From positions 310,001-374,000 of the forward strand of contig MQVO02000004.1 of the NCBI GenBank assembly GCA_001986395.2: DNA of 64,000 bases. Reading direction: 5' to 3'. The translations under genes and the position numbers were made by a program. The notes beneath the pieces are model-generated. The model made no database searches. It was not told where the DNA came from and saw only the letters and a list, made by a program, of their open reading frames with translations. Of this stretch, positions 33,771-47,107 are shown one piece after another (the stretch's first letter is position 1; each line of letters opens with the position of its first letter). This stretch comes from Irpex lacteus (Eukaryota > Basidiomycota > Agaricomycetes > Polyporales > Irpicaceae).

Positions 33771-36700
33771 ATGGACTTGCTGCAAGATGTCAAGAGCTCT
33801 TCACCGCCGATCGACTCCCAGCAGTACCAATCCTACCAGTCTCCGGACACTCCCTCCTTCCCCTCAGGTTTAAACGGTACACACCAGGACTCATCCTCCA
33901 TGACCTCTGCCCACGCTTCCCACATGTCTGTCTCAGGTCCGACCACTATCTTCCCCTCCGAACTCCACTCCGCTGAATCTATGGCCATGTCCATTCAAAT
34001 GCAGTCGGTCCCTCTCGGTTCAATGGATATGGTGACCTCATCCATGCAAGATCATATTCAACAAAATATGCTCTCCGAGTTCTCTTCACAGCCGACAACC
34101 GTTGCTCCGTCCGCTACTACGTCGGCCTTTCTCCCAGACCCACCTATGAACGGGATAGAGACGCTTGAATCCCAGCATCAGATCTCTTCGTCACCTAGCA
34201 CAGCGACTGCTTCAACAAGTGTTTCGCTCGTGTCCTCCCCGTCTACGAACAGCATGGTGAACTCTTTCATGGCCGGCAGTTCATCGCTCGCAACCGCCCT
34301 GGACGGCTCTCGTAGCCGTTCAGCCTCATCTGCTTCCCCAGGGCACTTGAGCGTCCCTTCCTCTGAACTGGGGTTTGCGTCCGGCAGTAGCGCACCATCC
34401 ACGACAGCCTCAAATGAGACCTCCTTCCCCTTCACGTCTGGGTACGAGCAGCCTTACACAGTGCCTCAAAGTAAGGAGAACTCTCCCGACGCGACGGATC
34501 CGCATTTGCTAGCCCTAGGTGACATGCTGAAAAAGTGAGTATCTTATACATCGTGTGGGTGTATTACTGATGGTGGACCCTGTGCTCTTATGTGACTCAG
34601 CATCGCGAAGACCGCCAACTCCGGGAGCGACGCGTGTACGAATGGCCAAACAAATTCAGCCGCCACGCTAGTGGACCAACTCACAAAGCATGTCCTATTG
34701 GTTGCGAAGATGGCAGCACGCATGAATCTATCTGACCAACCTACCGGTTCACCTACGTCTGCCAGCTCCCCACACGCGAGCAACGTCCCGGCGGCAGGTG
34801 CTTCTCCCCCCTCCAGCACAGGATTGAACGGCTCTCAAGACCGACACTTAAATGGCCTTGGATTTGAAACCTCTCCAAACACGTCACTCGATCCAGCTGG
34901 AGTACTGGACTCCTCAGAAATGTCTCGTAAACGATGTGCATCGACCCTGGACGGCGATAGAGTCGTTAAAGCCTTGAAATTGGAGCCTTCTGATGAACCT
35001 CCATTGTCAATGCCACCACCTGCGCCCGTACACTCTCATTCAGTCCCTCACTTGAATGTTTCACCTTCGTTCACATTCTCAGCACCGTCTTCAATACCAC
35101 CATCCATGGCCACGATCGTAGAACACCCTTCGTTACCACCTTTGTCCGCTTCCTCCATGCCCGGCACTCGTCCACCGAGTTCATCGGGTCTCTCTCATCC
35201 TTCATTACACTCGCATCCTTCGACACATTTCCCTCCGCGACTCGACTTTGGTCAGCAGCGAGCACTCCCTCCCACCGACTTCTCATCTCTCCCTCTTGGG
35301 CCGGCTTCAGCACCCGCTCCATTGGCTCCTACATCCTTCGCCCCTGCCCCTGGGGCTGGCTGGTCGGACACTCGTCCTACTATTCCTCATCACGCACACT
35401 CTGTCACTGGTGTTCCAGGAACCGTCTCTGGCTTGCCTATCCCTCTACCACTACCTCTCTCCACAAATGTCACGCACCCTCCTGCTCCTCCCTCTTTTGC
35501 CTCCCCTACACACCCTCTAATGCCGACCCAACCGCCAATATCGTCTACAGTTCCACCTCCCATTGGTCGTGTATCCCGTTCGGGATCCATGTCTCATCCC
35601 AACCCGTTCGCTTTCGGTATCGACCCGGCCCCTTTGAGTGCTACCAAGGCTGCTTTCGACAACGTGCAGTCACGTCCACCAACATCCGGCGGTATGTTCA
35701 CCCAGGCGCCGTCACCAGAAGGGGACGAAGACGACGACGATTCAGACGATGAGTACCAATCCATCTTTCGCGGTAACCAGCAGACCACACCGGATAAGCT
35801 GTCACCACGCGAAGGTGGAGGGGAGTCTTCTCAAAACGCTTCGGGTACCTCTTCAGCACGTCGTGGAAGCCGTACATCCCCTTCCGCTGACAGCGCTGCG
35901 AATCATACCAACGAGATACCTCAAGAGTATCGGGCGGACGTGGAGAGAATCTTCTTTGACTTCTTGAATAAGACGTGTTCGAACTGTAAGTTTCTATCAC
36001 TGTCCTGTGTACGTTACGGCGCGTCTAACGATATGTCTATTGATATAGTGGATGCTACTGATTCCAAAGGTGAACCAATACACCAGACGCTTATGGCAAA
36101 GAAGATGCAACGTCTAGACGAGTCTCCTGATTTCCGCCCATTCAAGTTCCGGATTCAAGCCTTCACTAACGCTTTTCTGGAAGAGGTAAATTACTTGCGC
36201 TTGCTCATGATCTCGTGCCAGATGACTGAGCCCATGTTTGTTGTAGCTCGCTCGACAAGGCTTCCCTGAAGAAAAGATTCCGATGAAAAAGGTTAGAGCC
36301 CGTTTCTACCCCCTGACCTGTCGTATTTGTATTCAGAGTGGGATGGCTAACTTATCTCATCGATAGATCCGAAATTTCCTGTGGAATCAGCCTTACATCT
36401 CGCGGTTCAATGAAGAAGGGAAGAAGTCGAAGTCAAAGGGGAACCACATCTGGCACGTTGACGCGAAGAGGACCGAGACTGGATGGACGTTCCGACCGTT
36501 CCAGCGCAAGTTGGCCGGTGTCCCTCCTGGAGTGGCTTACATTGGACTGCGGTGGTCGTGGACGCCGCGTATATGGGATCCGCAAGCGTCTCGTGCGAAC
36601 ATGCCTGTCACTTATACTTCCCCTGCTCTTCCGCCGTGGTTGTCTTGGGAGGGGGACACACTGTCCGGTATACCTCCACCTGATGCGGAAAGCTGCGATG

Positions 36701-37700
36701 TCACAGTACAAGCGAGGGTTTGTCACACATGGCTTATGTTCGTTTGACGGCCCCGAGCTAATGTTTTGATATATTCTAGTTCGTACAAGATGGTAAGGAG
36801 GAATCGTTGTCACACACGGTACATGTGAACATTGCACCCATGACCGCCGTCGATGCCTCTTTCACACCCTCACGACGCCCGTCTCTGGTCGGTGATGCTC
36901 TCAATCCACGTCGTGTGATGAGTGACTCTGTGGTAACACAGACCAGTCCACCGCGGTATGTTCATAGACATTCAGATATCCGGTCATAGTTCTAATACGA
37001 TAATATCAGTGGTGTGCTGCGTGCTCCGCCACCATTGGCCCCTGGGCCAACAGTGGTTGCACCCGACTCTCAAGTTGTACAGGTGCTGACGACAGCTGCA
37101 CAGCGCGTCGCGCAGGAAGCCCAGTCACAAGTCGTTGCTTCTCCGAACGAGGCTGGTCACGAGTTACATTCTCTCGCGAAGCAGCAGCACGTACTAACAG
37201 TAACGGCGCAAGCGGTAAACAACAAAAGCATCGGAGACCCGCCGGCCGGATCGTCCACCCAGTCTAATGCGCTCGCTGCGGCTGCCCAGCAGGTCGTGCT
37301 TCAAGCAGCACGGCAGGTCGCCGCTGATCGTACAGTCGCCGCTGTCTCGTCAGGTATTGCTCCGGCACATGCAGCGCAGGCAGTGGCGAGTCAGGTGACC
37401 GTGAAAGAGGTGTCGGTAGCCACTCAGTCTGCAGTTGCTCAGGCGGTGGAGATGGTTGGCCCTCTGTCGAGTGAGGTTGACGTGCTGATGACGGCGAAGT
37501 CGTTATTGCAGCAACAGACTCGTGTTTCGACCATTCAGCCTATCCAAGCTCTCCCGGTGCAAGGCATCCCCGTTGACCCAGCCTCGATTGACCCCGCTGT
37601 CAGGCCACACTCTACCGGTAACACGATGTCCCTGTCTTACCCCGTGGGGAACTTACCGCCTGCGCCTTCCTTACCTCCCTTCTACGCACACGCGTCATGA
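33771..37700 (+). CDS. Regulatory-type protein with He_PIG-like Ig domain, 1,182 aa
   Basis: Seven exons (33771-34534, 34601-35985, 36049-36185, 36247-36291, 36367-36717, 36780-36955, 37010-37700) close to 1,183 codons. The first 690 residues are Ser/Pro/Thr-rich low complexity, with one KHVLLVAKMAARMNLS helix. A compact conserved core follows: EIPQEYRADVERIFFDFLNK, KIPMKKIRNFLWNQPYISRF, NEEGKKSKSKGNHIWHVDAK and RPFQRKLAG, perhaps a winged-helix-like DNA-binding unit. Next, YIGLRWSWTPRIW, LPPWLSWEGDTLSGIPP and SHTVHVNIAP have the cadence of a He_PIG/CADG Ig-like domain. The tail is Ala/Gln/Val-rich. There is no signal peptide, so an intracellular regulatory role is inferred; the name of the family escapes me. 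Confidence 0.75.
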
Positions 37701-37944
37701 TTGTAGCAGGGCAGTACGTTTCTTCTTCTGACTGTCTGCTTCGGGATACTGTAACGTTATTCTGCGATGTTGTTGTCGTGTTCTTGCTTCGTTTATGTTG
37801 TCGTAGTATTTTTTGTTGCCATTCGTACTAGATAATAAGATATTCTTAACACTTTCGCCGTCTTTGCATGTCGCGCAATGTATAAAGTTATAGCATTTTC
37901 AGACAAAATAATACGCTTAAACATCAAGAACAGACTGCCTGATG

Positions 37945-40900
37945 TCATTGTGAGTAAAATATTGTGTCGCACATGGCGCAAGCAAGAGCGTCTGGTGTAT
38001 TCTGAAAAGTGCAAGCAGGACAGGCATGCCCTGGCTCTGGGTGCTCAGGGTTTGGATCGTCCTCGTGGTGAGATGAATGACCACTCGACGTGTGCCCACC
38101 ATTCCCCAGGAGCGTGCCTTCGAAGCCCGGTCCTTCTTCCCGACGTTGTCTCTTGCGCTGCTTCATTTGCTCATTCTCGGAGTTAGAATCCAGCAAGTCC
38201 GCATCTTCCAACTGCTCTCGAAGATCCAATGTGTCGTTCGCCAATACCCCTAGAGAGTCGATCGTTGCATCGTTGTCTTCCAACTCTACTCCCTGGTAAT
38301 ATAAACGCTGGGAAATGGTCGGGATGTCGAGTTCGTCTTGAATCTAGGCAGGCGGGATGGTCAGCCACCTATTACTGGACTATGCTTCTATAAGAACCTA
38401 CCGTGATCTTCACGTCTTTCACAGTCATATTACGAAGAACAGCTATTTTTCGCTTCCGGCCAGACTCCTTGACCTGCCTTATACGCCTAGATTGTCTTAC
38501 ACCGCCATTCTTTCGAGAACCATAGGTGATCAAGGTTGGCTGCGTCAGCTTCAGCTTCTCCGATGTTCTCGCGGCGTAAGTTTGTGGCGTAGGATCAGGA
38601 TCGTCGGAGCCCAGGACACGAACCGTGAGCTCGGTCATGTCGAAGTTGAGTTTCCTGATCAGCGATGAGATATTGTCCCATAAGGCAACGGAGTACGTAC
38701 TTCTCCTTTCGACAACTCTCACAAACGTCCGGGGTATGGATCCATCGGTCGCCGTTGTGTTCGAGTGTTATTAATGGTCCACTCGGATATCTGTCGGAGT
38801 AGCTTCAGGGAAAAATGTCTATTGAGCAGCAAAAGTCCTCACAAATCTTGCAAAACATCCCAATCGCCCCGTGTGATAACAGCAACGCTGTTGTCCATAT
38901 CACTGGCTATGTTCGGATTGAGGATGAGTAGCCCGTGTCGGCAGATGAAAGGACCGTTATCGACACTTTCGGGACGCGGCAACCCGGCCGGGCGAAACAG
39001 CCACTGCTTCCATTGACGTATGAAATGCGCAGGGACCAATGCGCAGGGAACATGCTCCAGGAGTCTTGTAGCACCATTGAGAGCATTGTCATGCATGTGC
39101 TTCAGTTTTGCCTACGTAGTCATCAGAACCGAGCTCTTGAGAAACGTGTAGGAAAGAACCTTTTCTTCTTCAGCCTGTACCCTGGCGCCTCGCTTGTCTT
39201 CCTTGGAAATATGTACCTGTGCTTCGCACACTGCACAAACTTCGTCGTCAGTAGTCAAGGTCGTCCATTTCGGGAAGAGTGACTTTAGGAGTTCGTATGC
39301 CTAGCCCATCGTCAGTTTCGTGACCACAGGAGCTAACCGCATCTGTCATTCACACACTCATACCTCTCGAGAGATGCGCCTTCGTGACATGGTGTTAGGA
39401 GTCAGACCACCGTGCTCGCATCGCACATGAGACTCGAATTCGGGGTCATTTGGTGGAGGATCTTCCTGCGAATAGTTGTGCATCTTTGGTTTAGCCAGCC
39501 TCCAGTCTGTAACAGCTGCGTTCAATGTCCTGTATTAACGACGCCACAATTTTACTGACCTTTGAGCCAAGGTTTCGAAATCCAGTACCCAAACTCAGCA
39601 TCTTCAACTAAGTAGATCTCATCGAACAAGGAGACGAGTCGTGGATGTTCGACCTGATACAGGCGTTCTAAGCGAGGAGTCGTTAAGCCGTAATCTTCGC
39701 GACATATTTAGTTGACATTACCTATGAATGAACGCTTCACACACTCATCACATACGTCCAACGGTCCGAGCACAGGGTGAAATTCACTCTCGTCTTCAGC
39801 CACTATGCGATCGAAGGCAGCCTGCAATACACCTCAGTTGCTTGTAGCGCTCTTCGTTGACAGTAGAAGCGTACTCTTTGAACTCGTTTCATGCTAGATG
39901 CTTCTCCAGGGTCCAACTTGCCATGGTCGCAAACGATATCGCTGCTTGAAAACTTGACGGGACCCGAGTCTGGGACGGTCTGCCATGAGTCTCAGATAGA
40001 ACGACGTCATATCATGAACTCACCAACTTCCATCTCGTCGCATTGCGCATCGGTTTTGCCCTTAGATCTGGTGGTCAAATGATGGGAAAGCCATTGTTCT
40101 AGAGCTTTGCGACTGAGCACCACGCTCTCCTGTTCACACCTTTCATTTAGTACTTAAATCGATGCACGTGGCGTACACCAACCTCTGAGTTATTCGACAG
40201 CTGCCAACTCCGATATATGTTCATCACTCTCTGCCGGATGTTTTGGAACCGGTCCTCTGCAGCTTGCTGTCTATGGATAAACACTCTTGGTTAGCGCAAG
40301 CAGACCAAGCTAGTGGTGGGCACGTGCTTTGATGAGTACTCATCGCAGGACTGGGCATGCTGTGCGTTGATATGTTCTACAACCTCCAAGGCTCGCTGTG
40401 GCGGAGTAGGGCGTACGATCTCCAAGCTACTGTGGGCATTCTCCGGCTCTGATGGAGTTGACATTGTAGTAGCCTCTTGCACACCGCTATTCTCGCCAAT
40501 GGCACGAGCATACACAAGCATATATGCATCTCGTGAGGAGATATGACTGGAGAATGATTGTTACGGTCCACCATCTTCCGCATGACAGAAACCTAAGACT
40601 TACGTTTTGTCCAGAGTATATGGTGTAGACGTCTTCCCCGAGGTAGCGTCTCTGAAATATTGTAGTGAGCAATCGGTAATAACCATTATTTCAATAGAAT
40701 TCTTACTCAAGAATCTCAATATCGCTATCGACCTTGATGACTTTCTTCTTGGAGCTACTGGCTTGCATTTTTGCTCGCGATTTACCCGATCTATGTTAGT
40801 TCAGCCCCGTCACTGGTTTCTACACTTGAGTCAGCTCACGTACTTTGTAGATTGCTGCGACCCACTTTGACTGGATTTGGGGGTCGTCTTGGTTTCTGGG

Positions 40901-42718
40901 AATAATGACTCAATCTTGGTAACAGTCTCGTCGTTGAACTGATACCATGTACGCGTTCTAACGGGATCAGTCAGTGAATATTGGACAAACGATTTTTAAG
41001 GCCAAGCGCACTCAACGTCAAATACTTGAGCTTCATAATGACCATGATAGGCACTCGGACCTTTATGCTGCAAAATCCCTCGGAGATGATACTTATGGCT
41101 GGTTTGAGAGGTACTTGGGCTGCTCTCGCGTGTCGTCACAAACTTTGACATATCAAGCACGGGAGGAAATGAAATCTGCTGCTTTGATTTCTTTCGTTCC
41201 ATGGTTGAGAAGTCGTAGACAAAACGCAACAACGAGAAGTGAAGAACTGGAGGTAGCTCCGTGAGTTCCGTCTGACGAGTTGCATCCTGGAGACTCTCGC
41301 ACTGAGAGCAAAAATATCTGGGGAATTACTGTTCAGCATGTTGAACCAGCGAATTAGTGCGATCGACTTACTTATTATCTCCGTCGAGGGTCTCAGGCTC
41401 AAGCATGGCTGCAACACGCTCTTCAAGCGTCGCGTTGTTCTATAGACGTTTTCAAGCGACTGCAGGTGCATATGTTGCGTGCACTCACCGCCAGATTGAC
41501 CTCAACTTCTACGAACTCAGCCTCTCGCTCGGAGCGATTGTGACACCGCGAACATATCGTCGCGTACGTCTGTTTGCCTTGGAACTATGGTATTCATAAG
41601 CCTATGATTGTTTGATACACTCGTCCTGCTCTCATACCTGGTCTGCTATCAGGGACTTCAGTTTTGCATCTGACTGTTTGTGAAACTCTGAGTCAAGATG
41701 TGCCATAAACAGCTTGGAAAACCTGCAATGGTCTAGTTAGACAAGATGTTCGAAGCATGATAAATGCCATACTCTTGAGCGTCTTGTTGCTCCGTCGTAC
41801 GTAGTTTCAGACTTTCCACAAGTTTGACAGGGTTAAAAGCCGACTGTTTACTCGACTGCATGGCAGCAAAAGTCACCTGTAACTGGAAAATAGGCGATTC
41901 CTGAAGAACATGTGTTATCTATAGTTGTGGCAACTCTACGTATATCAGTCGCTCACCTCAAGTTTTTCTCCACTCTGACTTGGCTGGCAGTTGAAGACGC
42001 CAGTGCGGAATGGGATATCTTGGAACCACACCTGTTGGTCCCACATTTAGAATTGTACGACGGCGGTGACGAGCACGTTTCACACCTGAAGAAAGGCATT
42101 GGCGTAACAAGTTGCTCCTAGGTTCTGCTCACAACTTCAGATAAACGGACGCACACCAGCTTTCTGGTATAGTCCATACCTTGAGACCCACAGGGGTGTT
42201 CCCTTCCCTCAACTCATTATGTGGGTCAGGCCCTAAGTCGGTAGCTTTAAGGTAAGCATCACGCGCTTTGGCTGACACAAAGTTCAGGACGCGTAAAAGC
42301 ATGAGCATTCAAATTTCGGTGGCGAACCTTCGTTCTCCCATTTCTCCTGACCGAGATAGTTCAAGCAGTTTGGATTGCTCTTACACGTCTTGCTGCTACA
42401 AGCAGGTGTCTCATCGTCTGACACGACAATTATATCATCTTCCAGTTCCCCAGCCGCCCTGGTTCCCTCCACTTTCGGTTTCTCCTGCTTCGCGGTCGTC
42501 TTGCGATACAGGTTGGAGCAGAACGGAAAGATACTAGAGTCAGAGAAGCCGCAAGTAGCTAAACGATGTTCTTGAGTGATATGAGCTGCATTGGTAACCT
42601 CGGTACCAACCCAGGCCCACGCGAGCTGATCATGTCCAAGCTTGTTTCGTTTCAACTGTTCACCAGCAGAAAGACCATGAGCTGTAGGAGATGCACGGCG
42701 AGGTCGTTTAGGAGGCAT
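37945..42718 (-). CDS. Ubiquitin carboxyl-terminal hydrolase 48-like (USP48) with C-terminal zinc finger
   Basis: About a dozen exons. The N-terminus has the USP48-type KSNPNCLNYLGQEKW motif. The Cys box is NLGATCYANAFLQVWFQD near 42110-41990, interrupted by an intron after FLQ. The ubiquitin-binding zinc ribbon follows (FCSQCESL and ICSRCHNRSE). The His box is ILQHKGPSAYHGHYEAQVFD near 41000, then DAYMLVYAR. The protein continues with DUSP-type domains (DIVCDHGKLDPGEASSMK; CALVPAHFIRQWKQWLF), a ubiquitin-like domain (IPTISQRLYYQGVELEDNDA) and a RanBP2/NZF-type zinc finger at the extreme C-terminus (CPACTFQNTPDALACAMC). The catalytic Cys and His are present. It should remove or trim ubiquitin in the nucleus. 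It is divergent with GAA1, 195 bp between the ATGs. Confidence 0.92.
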
Positions 42719-42913
42719 GCAATATAGCTAGAGATTTGTCGCTTCCAGGTGGCGGTTGAGACACGTCTGAAAGAGACAGAAGGTGGTGGTCTGGGATGAA
42801 CCAGCTCGGTGTTGGCGACGCGCTGAGAAATGGGGGCCTAACACCTGCTTGCTTCGTGACCACCATCACGTCGGCACCTCGAGCAGCAGCGTTTAGGACT
42901 GCGAAGCCCGGAT

Positions 42914-45405
42914 ATGCCTCTGAGAATAGTGGAAAGGATACGAGCTAGACTGAGAGGAGCAGGAGATAGAAATGCTGCCCGACTCAAGCGTAAACGAGCA
43001 TTGGCCAACTTCTGCTGGAGGACATGGCCAGCTTTGAGGTACGTGCTCAATATAGACTGTAGCTCATACACAATTTCCAACATATGTGTAGATTGATTCT
43101 ACTTATTGCAGGATACGCGTGGATGCTGACAATACCATCTACATTACACGGTCAGAGGACGTATATTGACGAGAACGCCCTGCAGCCAGCACAGGTAAGG
43201 GACCAGTAGAATGCGACGTCGTACGTACTAAATAGCACTTCGGATACAGGTTAATACGTATTGGGGGTGGTCAGACGTACACCGCGCTGACCGTTACCTG
43301 GACTCACTGGATGCTCTCCGCGGCCGCAATGCTTCCAGTGACGAGTAAGACTTTGACCGTCATTAACCGTGTGATACTCTTCTCTGAGGCTATACTTTAT
43401 TTTCAGATATGCTGACTACATTTCTACGGAATTTCGAAAACTGGGAATCCCTGCCGCAACGCAGAAATACCAAATAACTACTTCCTCCGAGGCAAGTGGA
43501 CTTCTTTTAGGCTTCCTGTCCGTAGGCTAACGCCATAAATTCATGTAGACACTATCTGGTAACAACGCGTATGCAATCCTATCAGCACCCCGTGCGTCAG
43601 GAGCGGAAGCTATGATCATCAGTGCCTCGAGATTCAGTAGGATTGGTGAGGGTGATGGTACTCTCAACCTAAGAGGCATTGCAACAGTTCTGTCTTTCGC
43701 TGCCTTCCTGAAAGGTATATCTCGCTCACCTTTGTAGGCAAAAAAGATCTTACCGAAAGTGTAGGATATTCGTTATGGGCGAAGGATTTGATCTTCATAG
43801 TGAGCGACGGATACCTGGACGGTATGCAAGCCTGGCTTACAGAGTACCATGGAGTATCTCAATCAAGTAAGGTCCCCATATTTCGATACTCATTTTGTTG
43901 ATTCTAATCCTGTTACCTGCAGATATTATTGCCGATCCGTTGACCTTGTCTTCGGGCTCTATTTGGACGGCTCTGAACGTCGACTACCCTGGCCACTCAT
44001 TTTCTCATCTTGGAATTTTCTTTGGTACGCAAATGAATACACCGCCTCTATTAGTCCACTAAATCGCAACTATACATTCTCAGAGGGGTTGAATGGACGC
44101 CTACCAAACCAGGATCTGCTCAACTCCTTCCAAAAGATCTCAGTCTACACAGGAGGCGTACCCGTGACGATATACGACCACTACGAACGTGGAGAGTTCC
44201 CTGAACGCGATTTGGCAGACATTCCATCGTGGGTGCCCTCTGCAGCTAAGAACACAGAAGCCGTGAAGGAATATGCATACCGTGCCAAGAATATCCTCCG
44301 CCACGTTGGCTATCAAGCCCGAGGAAAGGCCAGCGGAGTCCACGGATTGATGCACCAGTAAGTCCGCTCGTATGAACAGTTACCCAAAATCACCACTTTC
44401 TTACACGCCATTGGGTCCTCAGATTCCGGATCGACGCTTTCACCATGTTCGCACTTCCAGCTTCAGGACCTCATGGGTTCCACGCTCTAGGGCGGTACGT
44501 ATGACCTCCATCAGTGTATCACTTTCTCAGATGCACTAAGACGTATCCATATTCGCCTTCACAGGATTCTAGAGTCAACGCTGCGCACCACCAACAACCT
44601 ACTAGAGCGTCTGCACGCCTCGTTCTTCTTCTACCTCCTGGTTGGCACGACCACCTTTATGAAGATTGGGAGCTACTTGCCTGCTGCTGTCCTCGTGAGC
44701 ACAGCCATGCTCTTCAGTGGACTTGGTGAATGGGCCCAGGCTCGTTGGGTCCAAGAGACGGACGTTCAGGATGATAAAGGCAAAGATGGGGCATCGGAAC
44801 CCGGGACGCGATGGGTTCAGCGTAGGCGACCCGTTCTTCCTGCGCTACTCTTCGTGGTGGCCACGCACCTCAATGGGCTGTTGCTATTCGCCCTGATAAC
44901 CATCCCCTGGGTCAATCAATACAAAGCTGTGAGTTCGTCTCTTATCTTGTCGCGTGAGAAGGTTGTTTTTGACGAGCTTCGTTAGATCACGTATCCCGTC
45001 CTCGCAGCCCAAGTCTTCCAATTCCCTCTGCTACTCTACCTCGCAACACCCAAAACATCGTCCCCTCATACCACCGCCCCAACCCACAAAATCCTCAAGT
45101 CAATAAACCTCTTCCTCGCCTCAACAGTGATCTCCATCACATCCCTACTCAACTTCTCTCTAGCAGCCACGCTAGCCGTCGTCCTCGGTGTACCCCTAAT
45201 ATTTTCAGGCCCAGGAAACCTCAGACACCTCAAAGCTGCTGGTTACTGTGTCCTAGGCACGGGTTGGCTGCTACTCCTCCGGGAAGAAGTCCACCAGGCG
45301 CTTTGGAATTGGGAAGTGCTGGGAGTGTGGTTCGCACCCTTCGTATGCATAGTCTACGTGCCTCTCGTAGTACAAGCAGCCATCGCGACCGTGCTCACGG
45401 ATTAA
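42914..45405 (+). CDS. GAA1: GPI transamidase component GAA1
   Basis: About twelve exons. The N-terminus (MPLRIVERIRARLRGAG) is basic, followed across the first intron by the membrane segment LILLIAGYAWMLTIP and the family landmark RTYIDENALQPAQ. The lumenal domain includes IIADPLTLSSGSIWTALNVD, GLNGRLPNQDLLNSF and VGYQARGKASGVHGLMHQ. Several membrane helices form the C-terminal half (ILESTLRTTNNLLERLHASF begins it), ending AIATVLTD. GAA1 is a membrane subunit of the ER complex that swaps a C-terminal signal for a GPI anchor, and its lumenal domain is an M28-peptidase relative. The stop lies 71 bp from the convergent TAF7 stop. Confidence 0.95.
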
Positions 45406-45476
45406 AGCGGTTTATGATATTTATTAGTAGTTTCCGTATGTAGGAGATAATCCATCGTGCTAGATATACTTATACT

Positions 45477-47107
45477 TTAGCCAATGTCCATGCTATCGCC
45501 AGGATCTTCGCCGAAGAGGTCGTCGCCGTCACTGTCGCTGCTGCCGCCCCCTTCGCCATGTGCACCTGCACCTCCCGCTCCTTCGCCCCCTTCCATCTCT
45601 AACCGCCGCTTCTCTTTCATCTCGTCCCGCTGCGCCAACTTGGTATCCAAGTCAGCCTGCAACTTCCGCAGAGCATCTTCAAATCGTCGCTATACAGGCA
45701 TGTCAGTGTAAATGTACACGTCAGTGAAAACTGACAACATACCCGAATGAGAGGGTTAGCAGAACTAGCGATCTCGTGGTTCTTCTTCATAACAGCAGCT
45801 TCCAAATCCCGGATCTCCTCATTCAACAACTTCTTCGCCTGAACAGCCTCGTCGTCGTCATCATCCTCATCATCCTCATCGCTCTCCTCCTCTTCCTCCT
45901 CTTCATCGTCCCCTTCACCTTCCTCATCGTCGCCAAGTGCAAGGTCCAGCTCCGCAGCAAGGTCCTCGTCGATATCCCCATCGCCCTCGCCCTCCTCGTC
46001 GTCCTCGTCCATGTCGCCGTCTCGGTCGCCGAGGTCTGCGCCGGGCGTGGGCATGTCGCCAGCTTCGGACCCACCGAAACCGGGGGTGGTGGGCTCGACG
46101 GTGTCTGGCCGGTCGATGAATTCGGAGTCTGAGAGGTCGGGGTTGACGTTTTCGAGGACGTCATATTGGACTTTGTCTGCCATTTCGTCGGCTTCGAGGA
46201 GTCGCTCGACTTCTTGCTCTACTGTTTCTATCGTCTGGGGCGACGTTGAGAATACGATTGGCTAGAGAAGAAAGAGAGAGAACGTACGCGTTTGTTGATC
46301 CTCTTGCGGAATCTACGCTTGCGGACGTGATGAAGGGGCGGTGTGATACCATGCGGCCAGATGAAGTCGTCGATATTGAAGCTTTTCTGACTGCTAACGG
46401 CTTCTTCGTTTGGTACGGGCTTCTCAACTACCAACATCTACAGAATCCGCTTTGTTAGTATATGCGTGCAGTCTTATAGCAGAACGAATACCAAACCTGA
46501 CATATGTCTGCGACTTTGAACATCTGCTTGTTGTCCAATGTCTTCTGCGACTCGATGATCGAAGGCAGGTCTACGAGTTTTGCAGAGTATAGGTTGTGTC
46601 CTATATGGAACACAGCTCTTCTGGAGTCTGATCGTTATGAGTTAGTTGCCCCATTTCCGATGAGAGAAACACACCTTTGAACTTGAACCAAACGTCATTG
46701 GATATCTCTCTCGCAGCCACCATCTTCTTCAATCTCTCACAGTCATCTCCCGGAGGCATTCTCAGTATAAACTGCTCCTCAAACACAAGATCCTCATCGT
46801 CCGAGTCCAGTTCTCGGTCATACGGGCCCAAGAAGGACATGCCAGGAGCCTGTGCCGCCAGCTTTTCGCTCAACTTGAGCTTGAGCTTCGGCTGCGGCCT
46901 ATTCCTCAACGACGACGTATATCTCGTCCGCCCAGTCTCCACATACGACGGGTCATCGAGCTCGGCATAGGATGTGTGTGTATTGCGCTTTCGTAGAGAC
47001 GTCCGAATACCTGCAGGCGGTGGCCGACTCGGTCCTGGCTGTGGTGTATCCATGACGGGAGTTTGAGCGACGTCGTCGTCGATGTTGATGAAGTCGTCGT
47101 CGTCCAT
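45477..47107 (-). CDS. TAF7: TFIID subunit TAF7
   Basis: Exons read from ATG 47107 (MDDDDFINIDDDVAQTP) to the TAA at 45479-45477. The TAFII55 N-terminal domain is clear: FEEQFILRMPPGDDCERLKK, ISNDVWFKFKDSRRAVFHIG, LYSAKLVDLPSIIESQKTLD and KQMFKVADICQMLVVE, then FIWPHGITPPLHHVRKRRFR. A long acidic middle (runs of Asp/Glu around EEEEEEESDEDDEDDDDDE) and a C-terminal coiled coil (NEEIRDLEAAVMKKNHEIAS and RFEDALRKLQADLDTKLAQR) follow, as in fungal TAF7. TAF7 binds TAF1 and restrains its acetyltransferase activity in TFIID. The open frame extends upstream in phase to another Met at 47305. I prefer 47107 because the acidic start fits the family. Confidence 0.93.
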
